In this document: in pieces, positions 8,911 to 18,197 of the stretch
Position numbering within the stretch: position 1 is the stretch's first letter
How the letters are laid out: each line of letters opens with the position of its first letter
Source of the DNA: Casimicrobiaceae bacterium
GTDB taxonomy: Bacteria; Pseudomonadota; Gammaproteobacteria; Burkholderiales; Casimicrobiaceae
Assembly (NCBI GenBank): GCA_026646885.1
Contig: JAPKHK010000002.1
Location: 424,381 to 488,380, forward strand
DNA: 64,000 nt
Direction of reading: 5' to 3'
Notes under the pieces: generated by a model
What the model saw: only the letters and a program-made list of their open reading frames with translations
Database searches by the model: none
Told to the model about the DNA's origin: nothing
Program-made: the position numbers and the translations under genes

Positions 8911-8935
8911 CCGGGGGAGCGGTGGCTCCTCCCGG
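8911..8935. terminator. Hairpin between convergent YceI and pip genes
   Basis: CCGGGGGAGC pairs with GCTCCTCCCGG around a short GGTG loop with one bulge, in the 50-base gap between two convergent genes. There is no clear T-run on either side, so termination is inferred from position and stem strength only. Confidence 0.4.
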
Positions 8936-9910
8936 CTAGATTCTCGCTTTGATCTTTTCCATCGCCTGTACGAGTGCCCGCGCGGTGCCTGGTTCCCAGG
9001 CGGCGTGGCCGGCGTCGGGCACCAGCACCAGTTCGCTCTCGGGCCAGGCTTGATGCAATTCGAAGGCCGAAAGCGGCGGGCAGACCACGTCATAGCGGCC
9101 TTGGACGATGATGCCCGGCAGACGCCGGATGCGATCGACGCGCGCCAGCAGCTCGCCTTCTTCCAGAAAGAGATGGTTGACGAAGTAATGCGCCTCGGTG
9201 CGCCCCAAAGAGAGGGCCAAGGCTTCGTCATCGCCGTGGCTCAGTGCTTCGGCGTTGGGAAGCAATGTGCAGCAGCGCGCTTCGTATTGGCTCCAGGCTT
9301 TCGCCGCTTCCAGGCGCAGCGCGGCGTTGGGGCTGGTGAGCCGATGATAATAGGCGCGCAGGAGGTCTGCTCTTTCACCCGGCGGAATGAACTCGGCGAA
9401 TTCTTCCCAGGCCTCGGGAAAGAAGTGCCGCATACCCTGCATGAACCACTCGACCTCAGTGGCACGCCCCAGAAAAACTCCGCGCAGCACCAGGCCCAGA
9501 CAGCGGGCCGGGTGGGCCTGCGCATAGGCCAGGGCGAGGGTCGACCCCCAGGAACCGCCAAAGACCACCCATTGGTTGATGCCCAGATGTTCGCGCAGCT
9601 GTTCCAAATCGGCCACGAGATGCTGGGTGCTGTTGTCGAGCAACTCGGCGTGCGGCGTCGATCGTCCGGCTCCGCGCTGATCGAGGAGCACAATGCGGTA
9701 GTATTGCGGATCGAAAAAGCGCCTGTGGTTGGCGGTGCAGCCGGACCCCGGTCCGCCGTGCAGAAAAACCACGGCGACCCCGTTGGGGTTGCCGCAGGTT
9801 TCCCAATAGATGCGATGCCGCGCGTCCACCGCCAGGTGGCCGCTGGCGCTGGGTTCAATCGGCGGATACAGGGCCGCGCCGCAGTCGCGGGTTTCCTCCA
9901 AAGGGCGCAT
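8936..9910 (-). CDS. pip: Proline iminopeptidase
   Basis: An alpha/beta-hydrolase that removes N-terminal proline from peptides in the cytoplasm (family S33). The 324-residue protein has oxyanion motif HGGPGSG at 51-57, nucleophile Ser120 in GGSWGS, and Asp274 (GRYDVVCP) and His302 (DAGHAAWEP) completing the triad. The segment DQRGAGRSTPHAELLDNST is characteristic of this family. It is a single gene, convergent with the YceI operon and separate from the nitroreductase upstream (gap about 90 bases). Confidence 0.92.
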   Translation of the reverse strand: MRPLEETRDCGAALYPPIEPSASGHLAVDARHRIYWETCGNPNGVAVVFLHGGPGSGCTANHRRFFDPQYYRIVLLDQRGAGRSTPHAELLDNSTQHLVADLEQLREHLGINQWVVFGGSWGSTLALAYAQAHPARCLGLVLRGVFLGRATEVEWFMQGMRHFFPEAWEEFAEFIPPGERADLLRAYYHRLTSPNAALRLEAAKAWSQYEARCCTLLPNAEALSHGDDEALALSLGRTEAHYFVNHLFLEEGELLARVDRIRRLPGIIVQGRYDVVCPPLSAFELHQAWPESELVLVPDAGHAAWEPGTARALVQAMEKIKARI

Positions 9911-10000
9911 GGCGGTTTCGCTCGTTGCGTTGGACAGGCAAGTATTTTACCAGGCCTGTCTGATACGAAACGAGGCGAGCGATCGTTCTGGGTGTAACGC

Positions 10001-10588
10001 TCAGAGCATCTGGCACGCCTCCGCGAACGCCAAGCGCGGGCTGCGCGCAAAGAGCTTGGCCGGGTCGCCATGGCCGAGATTACAAATGAAATTGGCTTTG
10101 ACCTTTCCGGAAGGAAAGAACTCGCGGTTGACCGCCTCGGCGTCGTAGCCGCTCATCGGCCCGCAATCGAGGCCCAGCGCGCGTGCCGCCATGATGAAGT
10201 AGCCGCCCTGCAGGGAGCTGTTGCGGAAAGCGGTTTCCTGGATGGCCGCCGGCTTGCCGGCGAACCAGGAGCGGGCGTCGGTGTGCGGAAAAAGCTTGGG
10301 CAGCTGCTCGTAGAATTCCATGTCCATGGCGATGATGGCGGTCGCCGGCGCGAGGCGAGTCTTCTCGCGATTGCCCTCCATCAGCGCCGGCAGCAGGCGG
10401 GCCTTTGCCTCGGGAGTGCGCAGAAACACCAGCCGCGCCGGCGAGCAATTCGCGCTCGTGGGGCCCCATTTCATCAGCTCGTACAAGGCACGCAGGGTGT
10501 CATCGGAAACCGGCTCTGCGGTCCAGCCGTTGTGGGTGCGGGCTTCCGAAAAAAGCTGGCCGAGGGCTTCTTGGCTGAGGCTAGGCAT
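10001..10588 (-). CDS. RutE/HadB-like nitroreductase (malonic semialdehyde reductase family)
   Basis: A 195-residue FMN-dependent nitroreductase, the size of E. coli RutE. Visible motifs are [16 protein letters not shown] (FMN binding), the middle segment [36 protein letters not shown], split here as the helix and the GxxSG-like loop, and NLGHGD near the C-terminus. RutE reduces malonic semialdehyde in pyrimidine breakdown; no other rut gene is nearby, so the substrate here is uncertain. It diverges from metY across an 80-base gap that must carry both promoters. Confidence 0.8.
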   Translation of the reverse strand: MPSLSQEALGQLFSEARTHNGWTAEPVSDDTLRALYELMKWGPTSANCSPARLVFLRTPEAKARLLPALMEGNREKTRLAPATAIIAMDMEFYEQLPKLFPHTDARSWFAGKPAAIQETAFRNSSLQGGYFIMAARALGLDCGPMSGYDAEAVNREFFPSGKVKANFICNLGHGDPAKLFARSPRLAFAEACQML

Positions 10589-10668
10589 TTTTTACTCCAT
10601 GGGGTTGCAGGCAAAGCTTCGACTCGCTGGTACACTCGCAGTTCACTTCCACGCCCTCGCTCGTCGCC

Positions 10669-11967
10669 ATGCCCATTCGCTTCGATACTCTGGCACTGCA
10701 CGCGGGCAGCCCGCCCGATCCGACCACCGGCGCCCGTGCCACGCCGATTTATCAGAGCACCTCCTTTGTCTTCAAGGATGCCGATCACGCCGCCGCGCTA
10801 TTCAATGCCGAGCGGCCGGGGCATGTGTATTCGCGTATCTCCAATCCCACCCTGGCCGTATTGGAGGAGCGCATCGCCGCACTGGACGAAGGGGTGGGTG
10901 CCATCGCCACCGCCAGCGGCCAGGCCGCCCTGCATCTGGCGATCGTCACGCTCATGGGCGCCGGCGGGCATATCGTGGCCTCGCGCGCACTCTACGGCGG
11001 CTCGCACAACCTCTTGGCCTACACCCTGCCGCGCTTTGGCATCGAGACCACCTTCGTCGACCCCCGCGACCGCGACGCCTGGTTGGCGGCGATTCGCCCG
11101 CAGACGCGGCTCTTTTTTGGCGAAACCCTCGGCAATCCGCGCCTCGATGTGCTCGACATTCCGGCTCTTGCGGTGATCGCCCACGAGCATGGTGTGCCGC
11201 TCCTGGTGGACGCGACCTTCACCACGCCTTACCTTTCCCGCCCCATTGCCCAGGGCGCCGATCTGGTCATGCACTCGGCGACCAAGTTTCTATCCGGCCA
11301 CGGCATCGTCATCGGCGGCTTGCTGGTCGACGGCGGACGCTTCGATTGGGAGCGCTCCGGGCACTTCCCGACGCTGAGCAAACCCTATGCCGGCTTTCAT
11401 GACCTGGTGTTCGACGAAGTGAGCACGGTGGAGGCATTCCTTCTGCGGGCACGGCGCGAGGGGCTGCGCGACTTTGGCGCCTGCATGGCGCCGATGACTG
11501 CCTTTCATATCCTGCAGGGTATCGAAACCCTGCCGCTGCGGATGGAACGCCACGTCGCCAACACACGCCAGCTGGTGAGCTTTCTTGCCAGCCACGGGCA
11601 AGTGGCGAAGGTGCATCACCCGGAACGGCCCGAGCACCCTGACCACGGTTTGGCGAAAGTCCTGCTGCCCAAAGGCTGCGGCGCCGTCTTTTCCTTCGAG
11701 CTCAAGCCCGGCGCCAGTGGCGACGCGCGCCTTGCCGGCCGGCGCTTCATCGAGTCCTTGCGCCTGTTCTCACACTTGGCCAATGTCGGCGACGCGAAAT
11801 CGCTGGTCATCCACCCGGCGAGCACCACGCACTTTCGCATGAGCGCCGACGATCTCGCCGCCGCGGGCATCGGCGCGGGGCTGGTGCGGCTGTCGATCGG
11901 TCTTGAAGATCCCGAGGATCTGCTCGAAGATCTCGGGCGTGCCCTGGCAGCCGCGGCGAAAGCCTGA
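10669..11967 (+). CDS. metY: O-acetylhomoserine/O-succinylhomoserine sulfhydrylase (MetY type)
   Basis: A Cys/Met-metabolism PLP enzyme that joins sulfide to an activated homoserine to give homocysteine (direct sulfhydrylation). The 432-residue length fits MetY better than the roughly 400-residue MetZ. Lys206 in HSATKFLSGHG is the Schiff-base lysine. YSRISNPTLAVLEERIAALD and the ASGQAALHLAI phosphate-binding segment are typical. The ATG at 10669 follows a short leader in which I see no riboswitch. O-acetyl versus O-succinyl specificity cannot be decided by eye. An alpha/beta hydrolase follows 10 bases after the stop. Confidence 0.87.
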   Translation: MPIRFDTLALHAGSPPDPTTGARATPIYQSTSFVFKDADHAAALFNAERPGHVYSRISNPTLAVLEERIAALDEGVGAIATASGQAALHLAIVTLMGAGGHIVASRALYGGSHNLLAYTLPRFGIETTFVDPRDRDAWLAAIRPQTRLFFGETLGNPRLDVLDIPALAVIAHEHGVPLLVDATFTTPYLSRPIAQGADLVMHSATKFLSGHGIVIGGLLVDGGRFDWERSGHFPTLSKPYAGFHDLVFDEVSTVEAFLLRARREGLRDFGACMAPMTAFHILQGIETLPLRMERHVANTRQLVSFLASHGQVAKVHHPERPEHPDHGLAKVLLPKGCGAVFSFELKPGASGDARLAGRRFIESLRLFSHLANVGDAKSLVIHPASTTHFRMSADDLAAAGIGAGLVRLSIGLEDPEDLLEDLGRALAAAAKA

Positions 11968-11977
11968 GGAGAGGCGC

Positions 11978-12787
11978 ATGCACATCCTCGTCGATGCAAG
12001 CGAAGTCTACGTGTACACCGGTGCTCGGCGCTTCGATCCCAGCCTCCCGGCGGTCCTATTGCTGCATGGTGCCGCCAACGACCATTCAGTCTGGTCGCAA
12101 CAGAGCCGCTACTTGGCGCATCACGGCTGGAGCGTGCTCGCAGTGGATCTGCCAGGGCATGGGCGCAGTGCCGGACCCGCGCTGGCGAGCGTGGAGGATT
12201 TGGCGGCCTGGACGGTCCGGGTGTTGGACACGCTGGGGTTGGAAACGGCCGCCCTCGTTGGACATAGCCTGGGTTCGCTCATCGCCCTGGAATCCGCAGC
12301 CCGCCATCCCGAGCGGGTGCGGGGCATCGCGCTGCTGGGGACGGCCGTGCCGATGGCGGTCTCGGAGCAATTGCTAGCCGCAGCGAAAGACGACCCTGAT
12401 GCGGCCTATCGGCTCATCGTCGGCTGGTCGATAGCCTATGCCAAGCAGTTGGGGGCCAACAGCGTGCCGGGCATGTGGCTTGCCGGCAGCGTTTTGAGGC
12501 TGATGCAGCGTACCGCGCCCGGAGTTCTGCACACCGACTTGCTCGCCTGCAACGCTTACCGCGAAGGCCTGGCGGCGGCGGTGCGCGTGACTTGCCCGGC
12601 GCTGGTCTTGCTCGGGGGGCGCGATCTGATGGCACCAGCGAAGGCTGCCCAGGCCTTGACCGCGGCGCTCCGAGAGCATGAACTGCTGGTTCTGCCCGAG
12701 GTCGGGCACAGTCTGATGGGCGAGGCACCCGATGCGGTGCTGGCGACCTTGACCAAGTTTCTGGCGCGACTTAATCCTCGCACCTGA
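11978..12787 (+). CDS. Alpha/beta-fold hydrolase
   Basis: A 269-residue alpha/beta hydrolase with oxyanion motif LLLHGAANDHSVW, nucleophile Ser97 in GHSLGS, an acid in GGRDLMAP and a histidine in EVGHSLMGE. The fold and triad are clear but the substrate is not; hydrolases of this type include carboxylesterases and C-C hydrolases. The ATG at 11978 follows a GAGG ribosome-binding site, whereas the longer frame from 11903 overlaps metY. It is probably cotranscribed with metY. A homoserine acetyltransferase (also alpha/beta) is unlikely: the protein is short and lacks the MetX signature. Confidence 0.8.
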   Translation: MHILVDASEVYVYTGARRFDPSLPAVLLLHGAANDHSVWSQQSRYLAHHGWSVLAVDLPGHGRSAGPALASVEDLAAWTVRVLDTLGLETAALVGHSLGSLIALESAARHPERVRGIALLGTAVPMAVSEQLLAAAKDDPDAAYRLIVGWSIAYAKQLGANSVPGMWLAGSVLRLMQRTAPGVLHTDLLACNAYREGLAAAVRVTCPALVLLGGRDLMAPAKAAQALTAALREHELLVLPEVGHSLMGEAPDAVLATLTKFLARLNPRT

Positions 12788-12965
12788 TGGGCTCCCCGGA
12801 ATTCTGGCACGCGTTGCCCGGGCGGCTTGCCAGCGATGACAACGTCATTTATGCTGGCGAAATTCCGAGCTCGATGGCAGTCGTCTGAGCCAGGCAAGCT
12901 TTGAGCCGCGCTCGATCCGCGGCCTTCGGAACTCGTTTCTAACAAAGAAGCCACCGGGAGTCACA

Positions 12966-15461
12966 GTGCCGATCTGCCGCCTCTTCGTTTTCGTCAACCT
13001 CTTCGCCCTCGGCGCTGCGGCTCTTGCGCAGAATCCCCAAGTCAGCATCCAAGTCGACGCGCAGGCCAACCGTCATGCCATCAGCCCCTACATCTACGGC
13101 ACGGCCTACGCCAGCACCAGCGAGCTGCAAGATCTCAACTTCAAGTTGCATCGCTACGGCGGCAACAACACAACGCGCTACAACTGGCAGTTGAATGCCG
13201 ACAACCGCGGTTCCGATTGGTATTTTCAGAGCATAGGCGATGCTTCCAGCACCGCCGCCGAGCGCACGGACAATTTCATCGCGCAAAGCCGCGCGGGTGG
13301 CGCCGAACCCATGATCACCATACCCATGGTCGACTGGGTGGCGAAGCTGGGCGCGGGTCGCGGCAAATTGGCCAGCTTTTCTCAGGCCAAATATGGGGAG
13401 CAGACCGATGCCGACTGGAGCTGGATGCCGGATGCCGGCAATGGCATTCTCGCGGCCACCGGGCTGCGCATTACCGGCAATGACCCCAACGATGCCAACA
13501 TGCCCAACGACGTGGCCAAACAGCAAAGTTTCGTGCAGCACACGCTGGGGCAATGGGGCAGCGCCGCCAACGGCGGCCTGCGCTACTACATCCTCGACAA
13601 CGAACACAGTATCTGGTTCGAAACCCACCGCGACGTGGCTCCCGTAGGGGCGACCATGGAGCAGATTCGCGACAAGATGATTGCCTACGGCGCCATGATA
13701 CGCAATGCCGACCCGGGCGCGAAAATCGTCGGCCCGGAAGAGTTCGGCTGGTCCGGTTATCTCCTGAGCGGCTACGACATTCAATACGGCAACACCCATG
13801 GCTGGGGCTATTTGCCCGACCGCGCCGCGCATGGCAACGCGGACTACATGCCTTGGCTTCTGGGGCAATTGCGCCAGCACGAACAAAGTACCGGGCAGCG
13901 CGTGCTCGATGTTTTTTCCTTGCATTATTATCCGCAACAAGGCGAGTTCAGCGACACGGTTTCGAGCAGTATGCAGTTGCTGCGCAACCGCTCGACCCGT
14001 TCACTCTGGGACCCCAGTTATGTCGATACCTCGTGGATTGGCGATATCGTCAAGCTCATTCCGCGCATGAAAGACTGGGTCGCCACCTATTACCCAGGGC
14101 TGCCCACGGCGATCACCGAATACAACTGGGGCGCGGAGAATCACATCAATGGTGCCACTACTCAAGCGGACATCCTGGGCATCTTCGGGCGCGAGGGTCT
14201 CGACTACGCGGCGCGCTGGACCACACCCGCCAGCAGCACGCCGACCTACAAAGCGATGAAGATGTATCGCAACTACGACGGCAGCCAAGGCTCGTTCGGG
14301 GAAACCAGCGTCCTTGCCACCGTGCCCAATGCCGACCAGCTCTCCGCCTTTGCCGCGCAACGCAGCAGCGACGGTGCCCTCACCCTCATGGTGATCAACA
14401 AGGTGCTCTCGGGCAACACGCCCATCCAAGTGAACCTCGCTAATTTTCCCGCCGCGGGCGGGGTCAAGGTCTGGCAGTTGACTTCCAGCAACACCATCAG
14501 CCAACTCGCGGATCTCACTCTGAGCGGCAATACGCTCAGCGCCACCGTTCCGCCGCAAAGCGTGACCCTGTTCGTTCTGGCGGCGGCGATCAAGGTGCAG
14601 CGCGCCTACGTATCAGCGAGCGCGGGTAGCGATGGCAACATGGGTACGGGGTGCGCAAAGAACACCCCCTGCCGCACTCTCGCCACCGCCGCCGGTGTCG
14701 TGCAGAGCGGCGGCGAACTGGTGGCGCTGGATAACGGCGAATACGGCGCCGTGACCGTGGCAGATTCCATGAGCCTGATCGGTGCCCCGGGAGCGACGGT
14801 GGCCATCGATGTCGCCACCGGCAACGGCATCACCATCGCCGCGGCGAACGCGCGCGTGGCCTTGCGCAATTTGCGCCTGGTGGGCAAAGGCGGCGTCAAC
14901 GGCATCGCCATGAGTGCCGGCTCACGTCTGGATGTCGAAGACTGCGTCATTCGCGGGTTCAATGCGGGCAGCGCCGTGGTGGTCAACACCGCGGCGAGAG
15001 TCCTGCTGTCGCGCAGCAGCCTGCAAGCCAATGGCAATGGCTTGGTGCTCGACAGCGGCGCCCAAGCCATGGTCGAAGCTTCGCGCTTCACGCATCACAG
15101 CGGCAACGCGATTTGGGTCTCCGGCACCGCGGCTAGCACCACCCAGGCCGCGGTCAACAAAAGCAGCTTCGCGGGTGATGGCGCCGGTACCGCGGTGCGC
15201 GTCGAGGCAAGCGCGGCGGGCGCTGTGGCGCGCGCTTGGATGAATCGATCGAGCGTCAGCAACAATCTCGTCGGCTTGGCGGCGGTGACAAGTTCTGGCG
15301 GCAGCGCGACTCTGACGGCGCATCGGAATCAGATCACCCACAACTCCACGGGACTCCTGCAAAGCGGCACGGGTGCCGCGGTGCGAAGTCGTGGCGATAA
15401 TTCACTCACTGGCAACAGCGTGGATGTGAGCGGTACTGTTTTCCCAGTGCTGCCTATGTGA
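12966..15461 (+). CDS. Secreted GH44 glycoside hydrolase with C-terminal beta-helix domain
   Basis: An 831-residue secreted protein. Signal peptide: residues 1-22. Glycoside hydrolase family 44 domain: about 25-425, with opening HAISPYIYGTAYA and RYGGNNTTRYNW. The predicted acid/base is Glu213 (ILDNEHSIWFE) and the nucleophile Glu385 (ITEYNWGAENH); their spacing of 172 matches characterised GH44 endoglucanases. A beta-sandwich follows (about 430-535), then a right-handed beta-helix (546-831). GH44 enzymes cut beta-glucans and xyloglucan internally. The start is GTG with GGGAG upstream. The beta-helix opens with a GSDGN...C...PCR motif shared with the secreted protein at 59695. No other carbohydrate-active gene adjoins it. 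Confidence 0.87.
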   Translation: MPICRLFVFVNLFALGAAALAQNPQVSIQVDAQANRHAISPYIYGTAYASTSELQDLNFKLHRYGGNNTTRYNWQLNADNRGSDWYFQSIGDASSTAAERTDNFIAQSRAGGAEPMITIPMVDWVAKLGAGRGKLASFSQAKYGEQTDADWSWMPDAGNGILAATGLRITGNDPNDANMPNDVAKQQSFVQHTLGQWGSAANGGLRYYILDNEHSIWFETHRDVAPVGATMEQIRDKMIAYGAMIRNADPGAKIVGPEEFGWSGYLLSGYDIQYGNTHGWGYLPDRAAHGNADYMPWLLGQLRQHEQSTGQRVLDVFSLHYYPQQGEFSDTVSSSMQLLRNRSTRSLWDPSYVDTSWIGDIVKLIPRMKDWVATYYPGLPTAITEYNWGAENHINGATTQADILGIFGREGLDYAARWTTPASSTPTYKAMKMYRNYDGSQGSFGETSVLATVPNADQLSAFAAQRSSDGALTLMVINKVLSGNTPIQVNLANFPAAGGVKVWQLTSSNTISQLADLTLSGNTLSATVPPQSVTLFVLAAAIKVQRAYVSASAGSDGNMGTGCAKNTPCRTLATAAGVVQSGGELVALDNGEYGAVTVADSMSLIGAPGATVAIDVATGNGITIAAANARVALRNLRLVGKGGVNGIAMSAGSRLDVEDCVIRGFNAGSAVVVNTAARVLLSRSSLQANGNGLVLDSGAQAMVEASRFTHHSGNAIWVSGTAASTTQAAVNKSSFAGDGAGTAVRVEASAAGAVARAWMNRSSVSNNLVGLAAVTSSGGSATLTAHRNQITHNSTGLLQSGTGAAVRSRGDNSLTGNSVDVSGTVFPVLPM

Positions 15462-15484
15462 CTTCCAATCCAGGTGCGCCGCGC

Positions 15485-16891
15485 TCAGTGAGTGGTGTGC
15501 TTGTTCACTATCAGCGCCTGACTCCTGTCGATATGCACCACGGCATCGAACATTTCGCGCACGTCGCCACGGAAGTAATGTTCGCGACGTTCAGCGTGAG
15601 GCCAATAGACGACACCGATGGCGCGCAGCGCCAGGTTCTGATCAAGCGCCGCGAGATCGGGGTCGGGTGCATCGAACGGGAGCCAGAAGGTGGGACGGCG
15701 GACGCGGCCGAAAATTGCGGGCAGGCTCTCCCAGGCCGGGCGCCGCAGTGTCATGGCGCGATCGGTTTCTCCCCAGTTCGCGGCGGCGCGCACCGTGCCC
15801 AGGCGCGTGGTGAAGCCGACGATGTAAGTGTCCTCGGGAAACGCTTCGCGCAGCACCTGTCCCAAACTCACATAGGCGCTGCGCTGGCCGCGGTCGGTGG
15901 CGCGGGCGTCGGCCATGTGCGTGTTGTGAGCCCATAACACCAGCTTGGCCGGGCGGCCGGACCGCGCTTCGAGGTGCTGGGCGATGGCTGCTGCGGCGGC
16001 GGCCAGGTAGCGGTCGCGATGATTCCAGGCCGCGGCGCCGGAATCGATCTGCAAGCGTGAATAGGCCTCCGAGGCTGCAACGAGGGCGGCGTTGCGGCTG
16101 AGGGAAAAAACGGCGGCCCGCGGCCAAGTGGACGCTTCGTTGGTCGACAGAAACTGCTCGAGGCGCGCCACGGCGCGAGCAGTCGGTGCTTCACAGGAGG
16201 CCGTCAGCCCCTTCTCGTTGATGACGGCGCGGTAGCGCTCCGGCGAGAACTCATGGCGGGCCAGGCAATCGAGGTCCTCGTCCACCGAAGCACCCAGCGT
16301 GGCTGCACGCAGTTGCAGAATTTGGCGCAGGGCGCCAGCGGCGGCGGCCATGCCATGCAAATCCATGCCAAAGACCTGTGCCGTCCTCGACTCGCGGCGG
16401 TTGTGTTCGCGCAAGGCCTCGATGAGCTGGGCGAAAGGACGGTTCACCCACATCCAGCGCGGGAAGCGCTGGTGGTCGTCCAGCGCGGCGTAGGCATCGG
16501 GATCGGCGCTCTCGCCCAGCACATACGCGTTGGCGCGTTCGAGGGCGGTGAAATCGGATTCGACCACCAGCCCGTCGAAGCCTAGCTCCTCGATCAGCCG
16601 CAAGGTGATGCGCGCTCGTTCCCGGTATGTTTCATCCGTGCCGTGAGTGTCTTCGCCCAGCAGCACGAAACGCTTGGTTTGCAGCCGGGCCAATAGAGCG
16701 TCGTAATCGCCGGGTGCGCCCACGATGGGCTGGGCGTGACGGCGGATGGCCTTGACCAGGCGCTGGTCGGCACGCGCCGCGGCGCGGGCGGCGGCGTCGG
16801 GCGCCGCGGCGGTAGCGGGTTGCGCTGGACCATCGGCAGCGACGAGCGGCATCGGCAGAAGGCACAGCAGAAGGCTCAAGCGCCGCCACAT
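15485..16891 (-). CDS. Erythromycin esterase-like hydrolase, exported
   Basis: A 468-residue protein with a signal peptide (LSLLLCLLPMPLVAADG) and an erythromycin-esterase family domain. Key motifs are LLGEDTHGTDETYRERA (His/Glu active-site loop), VVESDF, GMDLHG and LWAHNTHMADARA. Only a few members inactivate macrolides; most, including exported ones like this, have unknown substrates, so resistance should not be inferred. It is convergent with the GH44 gene (23-base gap) and lies downstream of the radical SAM gene on the same strand. Confidence 0.8.
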   Translation of the reverse strand: MWRRLSLLLCLLPMPLVAADGPAQPATAAAPDAAARAAARADQRLVKAIRRHAQPIVGAPGDYDALLARLQTKRFVLLGEDTHGTDETYRERARITLRLIEELGFDGLVVESDFTALERANAYVLGESADPDAYAALDDHQRFPRWMWVNRPFAQLIEALREHNRRESRTAQVFGMDLHGMAAAAGALRQILQLRAATLGASVDEDLDCLARHEFSPERYRAVINEKGLTASCEAPTARAVARLEQFLSTNEASTWPRAAVFSLSRNAALVAASEAYSRLQIDSGAAAWNHRDRYLAAAAAAIAQHLEARSGRPAKLVLWAHNTHMADARATDRGQRSAYVSLGQVLREAFPEDTYIVGFTTRLGTVRAAANWGETDRAMTLRRPAWESLPAIFGRVRRPTFWLPFDAPDPDLAALDQNLALRAIGVVYWPHAERREHYFRGDVREMFDAVVHIDRSQALIVNKHTTH

Positions 16892-16991
16892 TGAGAGGTT
16901 CTCCTTCGAGTCCGGCTTAACCTGCCAAGCCCTTCGCCGCGCCGCAGCGCGCCGGGCCGCGGATCTTGCGGCGCCTCTGCTCCGCGGCCAC

Positions 16992-18167
16992 TCAGGGCAT
17001 TACTTCGACATATTCATACACTTCGCAATCGCGCAACTCGCGCCGCAGTGCGTTGTCGGCCCGAGCATACCAGGCCCGAGGGTCGTGGCGATCGATCAAG
17101 CGGCCCAGTTCACGAAGCAAATCGCAGATCGGGTCGGTTACCTGGCGGCGGTAGCGGGTGTCGTTTTTCACGTAGGCGAGGTAGAGGTTTTTCATGCAAT
17201 TGCCCCGGCACCAGGGGTAGGCTTCACAGGTCTGGCAGGGCATCCTGGCGTCGGCCTGCAAGGGGCTTTTCTTAAGCCAGTTGCCTTGGAGGTCGCCTTG
17301 TTGCATTTCCGGCAGGTAGAGCATGTCGGGGCAGGGAAAGATGCGCCCGTCGGGCATGACATTAATGATGTGGGTCGATACCCGGCAGGCGGTTTGCCCG
17401 GCGCAAAGCTCATTGGCGCGCGACGGCAGGACCTTGTTGCGCACGATGCCCATGAGCGGAATCATGCGATACAAGCTCGGGTGGTGGAAAAAGCGCTCGA
17501 CCAACTGTTCCAGCACGGCACGCTTCTTGGCTAGGCTCTCCGGGGTGTAGGCCTCGCCGGCGACAAACTGGAAATAAACGTAGTCAAAACTTTCCAGCAG
17601 CTCGTCCAACTCCTCGAAGGTGGTTTCGGCGCTGGACCACGTCACTCGCGCAGTCAAGCTGCCACCCACGCGGTCGCGCACCGCGACGACGTTTTTCATC
17701 ACCTGGCCATAAATACCGCGGCCGCGAAAGCCGTCGGTGACCTGCTCACCGCCGTCGATGGACACCAGGATGTTGGAGAGCCTTTCCAGCACGCGGTCGG
17801 GCAAGGCATCGAGCAAGGTGCCGTTGGTTTGCAGCTGAAAGCGAAATTCCGGGTAGCGCTCCATCACCTGCGCCATGTAGGCCTTGTTGAGCGTGGGCTC
17901 GCCGCCGTAGAAGGTGACGTAGACTTCTTTGCCCGAGAGGTGTTTGTCGATGAAGGCTTCCAGATCCTCGAAGCGATAGCTCACGTGCCCGTCGGAGCCC
18001 ACTACATCGCCCACCGATTCGGAGCAGTAGGTGCATTTCAAATTGCAGCGCAAGGTGGTGAGCAGTTGCAGCTCCACGCGTTGGCCCACGATGGGCTCGG
18101 GGTCGGAAACCGGCTGGGGGCGCAGTGCCCGTTGCCTGGGAATGAGTTTGACGTCGGTGTCTAGCAT
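16992..18167 (-). CDS. Radical SAM enzyme with SPASM-type C-terminus
   Basis: A 391-residue radical S-adenosylmethionine protein. The cluster motif CNLKCTYC (Cys41, 45, 48) is followed by the GGEP motif in YGGEPTLN. The C-terminal part has a SPASM-like set: CAGQTAC, then PDGRIFPCPD and CQTCEAYPWCRGNC (CX2CX5CX3C), then a late cysteine, predicting two extra Fe-S clusters. Such proteins usually modify ribosomal peptides or mature other enzymes. I found no convincing precursor peptide nearby. ATG 18167 is preferred; an in-frame GTG at 18197 would add 10 residues. Neither has a strong ribosome-binding site. Confidence 0.82.
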   Translation of the reverse strand: MLDTDVKLIPRQRALRPQPVSDPEPIVGQRVELQLLTTLRCNLKCTYCSESVGDVVGSDGHVSYRFEDLEAFIDKHLSGKEVYVTFYGGEPTLNKAYMAQVMERYPEFRFQLQTNGTLLDALPDRVLERLSNILVSIDGGEQVTDGFRGRGIYGQVMKNVVAVRDRVGGSLTARVTWSSAETTFEELDELLESFDYVYFQFVAGEAYTPESLAKKRAVLEQLVERFFHHPSLYRMIPLMGIVRNKVLPSRANELCAGQTACRVSTHIINVMPDGRIFPCPDMLYLPEMQQGDLQGNWLKKSPLQADARMPCQTCEAYPWCRGNCMKNLYLAYVKNDTRYRRQVTDPICDLLRELGRLIDRHDPRAWYARADNALRRELRDCEVYEYVEVMP

Positions 18168-18197
18168 GGCGATGCCCGTTGGTGACGCTGGTTCCAC

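Noticed and set aside
10589-10668. SAM or other riboswitch before metY
   Set aside because: The 80-base divergent gap is too short and shows no recognisable aptamer structure.
15485-16891. Macrolide resistance gene
   Set aside because: The fold is erythromycin-esterase-like, but it is an exported distant homologue and most such proteins do not act on macrolides.
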